Part shown: piece by piece, positions 4,351-5,340 of the stretch
Layout of the letters: each line of letters opens with the position of its first letter
Numbering within the stretch: position 1 is the stretch's first letter
Position numbers and translations under genes: made by a program
NCBI GenBank assembly: GCA_903827345.1
Contig: CAIKID010000169.1
Coordinates: 1 to 5,340 of the forward strand
Direction: 5' to 3'
Length of the DNA: 5,340 nt
From: an uncultured Actinomycetes bacterium
Lineage (GTDB): Bacteria > Actinomycetota > Actinomycetes > Nanopelagicales > Nanopelagicaceae
Notes under the pieces: generated by a model
The model's database searches: none
Seen by the model: only the letters and a program-made list of their open reading frames with translations
What the model was told of the DNA's origin: nothing

Positions 4351-5130
4351 CCCACGCCGATTTATCTCCGTCGAAATGTCATTCAAGTTCTCGATGAGCT
4401 TCCTGAACTTATTGAAGTTGTTGATAATTGCACGTGGGAAGGTGTGGATCCTGATTTCTATAGGGCCATGGTCGAACGTGGAAACTTTATGGGGATGAGA
4501 AGAGCGGCCTTTCAGGCACTCCCCGGTCAGCGTACGAGCAAGATGGAGCGATTATTGGAGTTGGTGGACGATGCCACCGTGAATGGTCAGAAAGTTATTG
4601 TCTTCTCATTCTTTACTTCAGTCATATGGCAAATCGCAAAAGAACTTGGAGATCGAGCTCTTGAGCCAATAACCGGAGGCGTCACTCCAAAACGTCGACA
4701 AGAGATAGTTGATCAATACACCAATTCAGTTGAGCCAAAGGTCTTGATTGGGCAAGTGCAGGCGGCTGGCACTGGTTTGAATATTCAGAGTGCCTCGGTT
4801 GTCATTCTCTGCGAACCGCAAATAAAGCCGACGCTTGAGACGCAGGCAATCGCTCGCGCCCATCGAATGGGGCAAGTGCGAGCCGTTCAAGTTCACAGAC
4901 TTGTCATTCCAAATTCCGTGGATGCTCAAATGATGAACATGCTTTACCGAAAGACCCTTGAATTTGATGCGTACGCCAGAGATAGTCACCTTGCCAACGT
5001 TGCAGGCGACTGGAATGAAGAGCCTGAAAAAAATATTGCAAGTGCAATTATTTTGTCTGAGCGTACGCGCTTGGCCTTAGATGTGAAGGCGCCCCTTGAG
5101 TTGGAGGCTGGTAGTTCTCGGGAAGATTGA
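4351..5130 (+). pseudogene. 5'-truncated SNF2-family helicase (C-terminal lobe only)
   Basis: The open frame runs 259 codons from just after a TAA at 4348. It starts at the PxxLRRxxxxVLDELPE signature (PIYLRR at residues 3-8) that sits near the middle of SNF2 ATPases, then FYRAMVERGNFMGMRRAAF (36-54), motif IV (KVIVFSFFTS, 81-90), motif V (QAAGTGLNIQ, 137-146) and motif VI (QAIARAHRMGQ, 165-175). The tail includes FDAYARDS and an ILSERTRLAL segment, as in the long DEAD/DEAH-annotated helicases of actinobacteria, as I recall them. The whole first lobe is missing, including the Walker A and DExx motifs, so no ATPase activity is possible alone. Homology upstream of the first usable start, GTG 4444, shows that a start there is not the native one. 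Sampled GC near 4800 is about 58%. A decayed gene is most likely; a split gene whose first half lies elsewhere is less likely. Confidence 0.85.
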
Positions 5131-5149
5131 GGCTAGATTTGATCAGCAG

Positions 5150-5326
5150 TTAAGCCGCGATTCCAACTTCATAATTCTGGTGGGTTGACACATCCGATGC
5201 GCGATCACCGCAACATGGGTTAGCGTCGTTTAGTTCCCAACGGTCTTTGTGATCGTCTCCGACCAAGAGGCTAATTGCGATCAGTGTTGCAAGGCTGAGC
5301 AATGGAAAAATAACGAGTGCAATCAT
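5150..5326 (-). CDS. 58-aa putative single-span membrane protein
   Basis: On the minus strand an ATG at 5326 follows AGGAGAG (spacing three to five bases), a strong ribosome binding site. The first ~22 residues are hydrophobic (MIALVIFPLLSLATLIAIS and on), a membrane span or uncleaved signal anchor. They are followed by a polar charged segment (GDDHKDRWELND), a Cys-Cys pair (residues 38-39), and a short tail ending at TAA (5150-5152). With no basic residue before the span and several charged ones after it, the topology is unclear; the Cys-Cys could form a disulfide or a metal or lipid contact. I recognise no family. It converges on the helicase remnant, whose stop is 19 bases away. Its upstream region lies beyond the window. 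The strong binding site and sensible membrane pattern support a real small gene. Confidence 0.65.
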   Translation of the reverse strand: MIALVIFPLLSLATLIAISLLVGDDHKDRWELNDANPCCGDRASDVSTHQNYEVGIAA

Positions 5327-5340
5327 GGTCTCTCCTATGG

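Noticed and set aside
4343..4506. Alternative-frame ORF from GTG 4343
   Set aside because: It overlaps the helicase frame that carries clear family motifs, and its translation is an out-of-frame shadow.
5185..5190. Perfect -35 box TTGACA
   Set aside because: It lies inside the minus-strand 58-aa gene and has no -10 element at 16-18 bases.
1..5340. CRISPR array, tRNA or rRNA gene, insertion sequence or retron
   Set aside because: No regularly spaced repeats, no cloverleaf or rRNA-like stretch, no transposase, integrase or reverse transcriptase motif in any reading frame examined.

Overview
The window reads as an accessory region of a bacterial chromosome or large mobile element. It has short genes on both strands, several small zinc-binding proteins, one broken gene and no housekeeping gene. 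Clear purine-rich Shine-Dalgarno sites precede many starts. The SNF2-type helicase remnant and the small Cys-x-Cys-Gly-Trp protein resemble, from memory, proteins of Actinomycetota and their phages. Composition is only moderately GC-rich and uneven (sampled rows about 42-60%), so a moderate-GC actinomycete is a tentative assignment that no marker gene settles.

Layout, left to right. Positions 1-597 hold the 3' end of a plus-strand gene whose start lies outside the window; its last ~85 residues resemble a RelE/ParE-type toxin fold. It converges on a minus-strand gene (648-1205) for a 185-aa protein with a C-terminal Cys2-His-Cys zinc-finger-like module. A divergent intergenic region rich in inverted repeats (1206-1409) separates that gene from a 99-aa plus-strand gene (1410-1709) of unknown function. 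Next come 264 non-coding bases (1710-1973) with a hairpin just after the stop, a possible promoter, two consecutive long hairpins, a third weaker one, and a small hairpin over the ribosome binding site of the next gene. Genes 1974-2447 (157 aa) and 2435-2605 (56 aa) overlap by 13 bases, and both encode putative zinc-binding proteins. A perfect 8-bp hairpin follows at 2608-2626.

Positions 2655-5130 look like one transcription unit: a TPR-repeat protein (2703-3575), a 39-aa four-cysteine zinc ribbon (3611-3730), a 191-aa unrecognised protein translationally coupled to it by an ATGA overlap (3727-4302), and the C-terminal third or so of an SNF2-family helicase (4351-5130). The helicase has lost its start and its whole ATPase lobe. 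An orphan AGGAGG remains just upstream, as if the original gene began there. A short minus-strand gene for a 58-aa putative single-span membrane protein (5150-5326) closes the window.

How the genes may work together: TPR scaffold, zinc ribbon, unknown partner and SNF2 helicase in one operon would fit a nucleic-acid-processing or defence-type module. This is inference from gene order. The helicase is inactive here unless the missing half is encoded elsewhere. The most unusual items are the C-x2-C-x18-H-x3-C module shared by two otherwise dissimilar proteins, with a variant of the same spacing in a third, and the structured leader at about 1785-1973.
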